From Actinomucor elegans (Eukaryota > Mucoromycota > Mucoromycetes > Mucorales > Mucoraceae), in the NCBI GenBank assembly GCA_026027325.1, contig JAMSLZ010000024.1, positions 97,065 to 161,064 on the forward strand: a stretch of 64,000 nucleotides of DNA. The letters are read 5' to 3'. A model generated the notes under the pieces. That model worked only from the letters and a program-made list of their open reading frames with translations, made no database searches and was not told where the DNA came from. The translations under genes and the position numbers were made by a program. Positions 59,181-64,000 of this stretch are shown in pieces; the stretch's first letter is position 1, and each line of letters starts with the position of its first letter.

Positions 59181-59426
59181 CTAGGCTGATTCATAGCACG
59201 ATTCTTTGAACAGTTGGTCTTGAAAACTACTGTTGATGCATTTATTTCTAACGCGTAATAACTGTGTCATATAAAAGTATTTGAAAAGATCAGGACTATA
59301 CTGTGGTAGTGTTGGTGGTTTATAATGAAAGCAGAGGCTATCGATATCGATTCTTTCATCGATATCTTGCTCCTGGCATTGCGTAGAAGATGCTTCTTGA
59401 GTTGAATAGATGCAATTTTGCTCCAT
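59181..59426 (-). CDS. Possible small protein of 81 residues, unknown
   Basis: ATG-initiated frame beginning MEQNCIYSTQEASSTQCQEQ and ending KESCYESA, with five cysteines, no signal peptide, and a central PPTLPQYSPDLFKYFYMTQLLR segment. I do not recognise a family. What favours a gene is the upstream layout: a TATAAATAT element at 59549-59557 and a long pyrimidine-rich leader (TTTTCCTTTTTCTTTTCTC) directly before the start, as seen at the IDO and NagA genes. Alternatively it is a chance ORF. Confidence 0.4.
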   Translation of the reverse strand: MEQNCIYSTQEASSTQCQEQDIDERIDIDSLCFHYKPPTLPQYSPDLFKYFYMTQLLRVRNKCINSSFQDQLFKESCYESA

Positions 59427-59548
59427 AATGTAAGTATAATGAAGAAAAAAAGAGAAAAGAAAAAGGAAAAGCAATGAAATGGTCTTATAAAAAGTCAAAC
59501 TTTGTGAATATGAGTGACTTATGTAACATTGAATAACGTGATTATAGG

Positions 59549-59557
59549 ATATTTATA
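59549..59557 (-). promoter_or_regulatory. TATA-like element of the possible 81-residue gene
   Basis: TATAAATAT on the minus strand about 125 bp upstream of the ATG, a similar distance to that at the secreted peptide gene. Confidence 0.35.
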
Positions 59558-61139
59558 CCCGTATTAAGCATCATGGTTATAGAATTCTTTTGTACGAATG
59601 ATATAGGGTAGATTGTAAGTCATGGAATGACCTGTAGTCATTTTTGCGCTTTATATGCATACTCAACGTGCATGTTCATTATTAGTGTTCTATGATGCTC
59701 TATCGACGTATAGTTTACCTATGCGCTATTGGAATACAGGAGAGCGCTAAATTCATTGGTCAGAAGCGATGCCATTTGAGCGTGATTTTTGTCAATAAAT
59801 GTCTTAAAATCAAATCACTGTATGTGAATCTGCATCCGATAGAGAAATTAAATTGTTATGTGCAAATAATACAGGAAAGCATGTGTTTATTTTAATACAT
59901 ATATTTGGCAATAGATGGCATTCCAAAAGTGATAAACAGCCCTGGCAGTATATAGTTTTTACAGTTTGGAGGCTGGATTTCGCTTTTTCATTTATTACCA
60001 AAGGGTACTAAAACATCTACAATATATGTTGTCCAAAACGCGTGGATTTACCTTATGGATTTCCACTATTGCGATTTTAGTTTTAAGATTTATTGGGCCT
60101 TAAAAATTAACCGAAATTTACTTTTGATATGTTTGGCTAACTATGATTGGATTTGGACATACTACTATCACGAAATAAATGCTCTCGACAATTATTCTTG
60201 GCTATAAACTATTACTGAATTAACGATGAGGTAAATTACTGCTTCAAAATCCGCAAAATATGTAAACTAAAAGGTGATTATCCTATCGAACAGCGCATTA
60301 TTTTCATATCTAACCTTGTACAGGCTTGATATAATTCCGAGTGGGTAGCGTTCTTTTTTTCCAGTCTCTTCGGTACCATATCCAATACTTATTATCCAAA
60401 AAGAATGAAACTCTCTGCAGTTTTTATTGTGGATAAAAGAAACGAATAAGCGCTCGTCGCCTTCTATATTGTGATGTCTTTTTTTATTATTAGTATACAT
60501 TTCTTGCTGCTGAGTACGAAAATATCGAGCGAGAAGGATTATCTGATGAATATGTTAATTAGCACAAACGATCTCGCTCAATCTCGCCTTAATGCCGCAT
60601 TGGATCAATAGTTATACCTTGTACAGGTTATTGCACCTTAAAAAAATTGATCTGCTTCATTATTGAAGATTTATTAATTTACTTTTTCACGTTCGTTGGT
60701 TTTTAGCCCAATGGGCACTTGTTTCGACCATTTACAAGCTTCAAATAATGGAATAGGTTAAAAAGGTTCTTTACCAATATCAAGGGTTATTATTCTAAAT
60801 AATAACCTATTGATCCTTATTTTGAATTTCCTTATGACAAAAAGCACATAATGTAGGACTGCTGCAAAAGTAAAATCAGATAATCGCTTTTTCAATCAAA
60901 TGTTTACGTAAGAAAAAGTATTACAAAAAAATAGATTACAAAATCGTGTACCTTGCGCTCCTTTCGTTAAAGCTGCTTCAAGTGACTAGTGCTTTTATAA
61001 TGTAGATGTCCTCTAGACAAGGCATCTTTCAACCTATTGCACTTTTACAAGTTCTTTGGTATTATATAAGAGAACATATAAAATAATTATATAATACTAA
61101 TAGTTGACAAGCTTTTACCCGCACAGTCAGCCCAGTTTT

Positions 61140-61560
61140 TACCCTGGTTGTTCTTTAAATAAGAAAGAAAGGGTCTTTGATTTCTTTTAATTCAGCTTTC
61201 TCCGACAACCAGGGCAGGACCCTTTTCATTTCATTGGGAAAGGGGAAACAGTAATATTTCATAGAACAAGAACCTAACGTTTTATAACGAAAAAAAGAAC
61301 GCACTTTAACTCAACGCTGCAACCCTGGATCGTGCAGTAGTGGTGGTTTGGACCCTTGATCATGAGTGTTACCAAAAAAACAATATCACGTAATGTAATA
61401 GCTGTAAATGAAAAAAATTGGGGTTAGAAGGCGAGTTTCAGATGAATACAAATGGCTTACATAACGCATTTTACCAATCGTATGCTTGTATTCTCGTTGG
61501 ACCCTTGGGCTTACTTAATACACTGAAACTCAGTTTCATTGGCCGTCCCGGTCTATAAAA
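61140..61560 (+). promoter_or_regulatory. Promoter region of the GlcNAc-6-P deacetylase gene
   Basis: A TATAAAA box at 61554-61560 lies 74 bp before the ATG, with an ATTGG (reverse CCAAT) at 61538. Further upstream: an inverted repeat CCCTGGTTGT (about 61143-61152) / ACAACCAGGG (about 61205-61214); three GGACCCTT copies near 61213, 61350 and 61500 (two extended to TTGGACCCTTG) plus one inverted AAGGGTC near 61167; and a palindrome TGAAACT-C-AGTTTCA at about 61523-61537. Repeated motifs suggest binding sites for a regulator; none is identified. Confidence 0.5.
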
Positions 61561-61633
61561 GACTAGAAATCGTGGACCCCGTTATTTCCCTTTCTTTTTT
61601 CCCTTATCATTCCTTAATAATAATTCAACTAAT

Positions 61634-63058
61634 ATGCCTTCATCTGATATCAGCGCTTCTGACAAGATTTACAAGATTATCAACGCTAGATTGCTACTCA
61701 ACCATGAGATTGTAGAGAATTCATATCTCTGGTTCCAAAACGGCAAGATTATCCATCCTCAAAATCTGTTCTTTTCTGCTCGTCGTGATGCTGATGAGAT
61801 CATTGACGCTAAAGGTCTCTTAGTAGCCCCAGGATTTATTGATACTCAGATTAACGGCGCTTACGGTATTGATTTTGCTGACTATGAAGAACCAGTCGAA
61901 GTGTTGCAAAAGAATATTGATACCGTCGCTAAGGGTCTTTTACAGTATGGTTGTACTGCCTTTTGTCCTACCGTGGTTAGTTCGTCTGCTGCTGTATATG
62001 AAAAGGTAAAGAATGTATACACGTTTAGTAATTTTCATTAATCGCCTTTTGTTTTTTTTTTCTTTTAGGTTCTTCCTTTATTGAATAGACGTAAGGGTAC
62101 TGCTACTGGAGGCGCAGAGATTTTAGGTGCTCACGTTGAAGGACCTTTTATTTCTGTATTAAAAAAAGGTGCTCATCAGCAATCTGTATTTCGGACCGCT
62201 GAAAATGGTATTGCAGACTTTGATGAAGCTTACGGTTCTGAGCTCAAGAAGGGCAGTCAAGCAGTGGCTATCATGACCGTAGCTCCAGAAATCGAAGGCG
62301 TCTGTGACGCTATCCCTGACTTGGTTTCACGTGGTATAACAGTAGCCATGGGACACTCAGCTTGTCGTATTGCAGAAGCAGAAAAAGCTGTTACTAACGG
62401 CGCCAATAGCATAACTCATTTGTTCAATGCTATGCAAGCAGTAAGTTTACAGTGTTTTATATCATGATCGTACTGAATAACAGTTATATAGTTTCACCAT
62501 CGTGATCCTGGGTTGATTGGTGTTCTTGGTGCTGCTGACTTGCCTATTCCTGAGAAAGCTAACCGTCATCCTGCTCCTTCCAATACCTCTCCAGATCGCT
62601 CCAAGCCTGATCCACGTCCTTTCTATGGCCTTATTTGTGATGGTGTTCATGTTCATCCCAACTCAATCCGTATTGCTTATTATTCTCATCCTACTGGTGC
62701 TGTTCTAGTTACTGATACTTTATCTGCTATGGGTCTTCCTAAAGGTGATTACGTTCTTGGCGGCAACGAAGTTGAAGTGGATGAAAAGGGTGGAGCTTAT
62801 GTAAAGGGTACCAAGACTTTAGCTGGCAGTACAATCACTATTGATGAATGTATTCGTAATTTTCAAAAATTCACCAACTGTCCTCTTGTTGAAGCTATTG
62901 AAGCTGCCACGCTTCATCCTGCTCGTTTGTTGGGCATTGACAAGCAAAAAGGTACATTGAACGTCGGTGGAGATGCCGACTTTGTATTCTTGGATGACTC
63001 TACTGGTGAAATTCGAGTGAAACGCGTCTTTGTTGCTGGTGAAGAAGTGCAACTATAA
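61634..63058 (+). CDS. N-acetylglucosamine-6-phosphate deacetylase (NagA/AMDHD2)
   Basis: Three exons (61634-62005, 62069-62440, 62492-63058) give 436 residues, all junctions in phase 0. It removes the acetyl group from GlcNAc-6-phosphate to yield glucosamine-6-phosphate and acetate, in chitin/amino-sugar catabolism in the cytosol. Amidohydrolase features: GLLVAPGFIDTQINGAYGID at the end of the N-terminal beta domain; HVEGPF with the metal-binding Glu148; GHSAC (His220); ITHLFNAM (His241); the catalytic Asp323 in VLVTDTLSAMG; and the C-terminal EAIEAATLHPARLLGI with GTLNVGGDADFVFLD, the standard amidohydrolase end. A chitin-walled fungus would use it to recycle wall GlcNAc. It converges with the G-patch gene, 175 bp apart. 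Confidence 0.96.
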
Positions 63059-63233
63059 GCCAGCCATCTAGACTTCCTTTCTATTATATACATCCATTTT
63101 ACTACTATACTTGTACTTTCTAGTTTTTTCTTTCTTTCCTCTATTTGCCAAATAACCATTATATCTAGCTTATATAAACCCTTTCCTACCTTGCTTATAT
63201 ACACAATCAATATGAACAAGATCTTTATTCTAT

Positions 63234-64000
63234 CTAAAATGTGTACATTTTTTGCTTTTCTTTGACACTTTTTATGCGATTTTGATGCTCGTCCATTAAT
63301 TCTTTTAGACGTTGAAGCCTAGTAGCAGCATCTTTTAGCTTTGTTCGAAACCGGGCTTCGATTGGTGATCCTTTATTTCGTCGATAAGCTTCATTGGCTT
63401 TAGTATATTCAGTCTGTGCTTTATCTATTTCAGATTGCAGTTTAGATATAGTTTTTCGGGTATCCATAGATTTTTCGTTATTGATAATTGCGGATTGCGG
63501 TAGCTCTTGAGGCTGTTGGAGTAAAGTGTTCATGAACTGAAACATATCATTATCTTCCTTTTCGGGCTCTTGTCGAGAAGGCTCTTTCTTTTTCGCGGTT
63601 TGCTTGTCGAGCAGGCCCAGACCAGGTCTGTCTAGTCCCTTTTTCTGATAAGGGCTTGCTGTTACTGGATCTACTATGCCTTTGCCCTCTAAACCAAGCC
63701 CTTGACCCTATAGTGCATATATATATGAATTCCATCGCCTCAGACTGCTAAAGAATTAGCCTACCTCGATATAACCCATTTTCTTCATCATTTTAGACGC
63801 AAATCCAGTGGTATGTAATTGCCAGCTTCCAAACGCATCTCCTATCGCCTTGACGGCCTCCTCTTCCTCCTCTTCTTCCTCTCTGACAGCATCTACACCT
63901 TCCTTGTCAGTGGTGGTCGACGACGAGGATCCTTCTTCATCCAACAAACTCTTGTAAGGTATCACATACTCAGGATCCACTACCGCTGTGCGCTTATAGT
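63234..64000 (-). CDS. G-patch protein, ZGPAT-like (partial, runs off the window)
   Basis: Two visible exons (63765-64000, open at the window edge, and 63234-63707) joined through a 57-nt intron. The join restores the G-patch: FGSWQLHTTGFASKMMKKMGY followed by EGQGLGLEGKGIVDPV and KKGLDRPGLG, as in ZGPAT (zinc finger CCCH with G-patch). Upstream is a Glu-rich stretch (REEEEEEEEAVKAIGDAFG). The C-terminal part forms a coiled coil (ISKLQSEIDKAQTEYTKANEAYRRN) with a basic end, as in ZGPAT. G-patch proteins activate DEAH helicases such as Prp43/Prp2, in RNA processing; ZGPAT itself is a nuclear repressor/splicing-associated protein in animals. The expected CCCH zinc finger would lie beyond position 64000. 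Confidence 0.85.

Larger units (their letters stand above)
57612..61633. other. 4 kb gene-poor stretch
   Basis: Contains one possible small gene (59181-59426) and the NagA promoter at its right end. Two diverged copies of a roughly 70-bp motif (TAGATCTCTC...) occur near 57888 and 58057. Other open frames (58254-58526 plus, 60267-60500 minus) have no recognised domains and are not called. Confidence 0.4.

Noticed and set aside
1..64000. tRNA, rRNA, CRISPR arrays or bacterial-type operons
   Set aside because: No convincing T-arm/A-box patterns or rRNA stretches seen by eye; the window is eukaryotic with spliceosomal introns. A tRNA scan would settle the first point.

Overview
The window is nuclear DNA of a fungus, most likely an early-diverging (Mucoromycota/Mucorales-type) species. 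Reasons: AT-rich sequence; many GT-AG introns of about 44-72 nt, some with a TACTAAC-like branch site; TATA box, pyrimidine tract and ATG arrangements at several starts; typical eukaryotic housekeeping proteins; decayed DNA transposons and a LINE. I rebuilt the gene models by hand, joining exons so that reading phase is kept across every intron. Exon coordinates are in each entry. I found no tRNA, rRNA or CRISPR.

Layout. 0-10 kb: a class IV aminotransferase-like gene, an MFS anion/allantoate-type permease, a 4.3 kb gene-poor stretch and a PGAP2/Cwf19-unrelated Frag1-family GPI-anchor protein. 11.7-13.5 kb: indoleamine 2,3-dioxygenase. 13.9-19.7 kb: a transposon graveyard (PIF/Harbinger remnant, two different Tc1/mariner remnants) surrounding a CTD-kinase cyclin gene whose 3' end abuts one remnant. 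22.8-32.5 kb: a tandem duplication of an OSCA/CSC1 (TMEM63-type) cation channel gene; the first copy has lost its C-terminal tail, the second keeps a long tail with 21-nt repeats. 33.3 kb: a small secreted cysteine-rich peptide gene. 36-55.7 kb: a dense housekeeping block: metacaspase, ESCRT-III Vps2, HECT ligase Hul5/UBE3C, Neo1-type P4-ATPase, splicing factor Cwf19, NOSIP-like U-box protein, Tudor-SN. 56.1-57.6 kb: a 5'-truncated LINE. 57.6-61.6 kb: gene-poor. 61.6-64 kb: N-acetylglucosamine-6-phosphate deacetylase and the 3' part of a G-patch (ZGPAT-like) gene that runs off the window.

How the genes relate. Vps2, UBE3C and Neo1-type flippase serve membrane traffic and proteostasis. Cwf19, NOSIP and Tudor-SN are adjacent and all have reported links to RNA processing; Cwf19 and NOSIP start back to back from a 235 bp gap, and NOSIP and Tudor-SN end 15 bp apart. 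The most unusual items are the OSCA/CSC1 tandem pair (with a 108 bp block of perfect identity that suggests gene conversion, and a decayed copy-1 tail) and the 58-residue secreted peptide with a mirror-symmetric cysteine pattern. I did not find an operon-like or clearly undescribed multi-gene system; several small ORFs are offered as low-confidence candidates.
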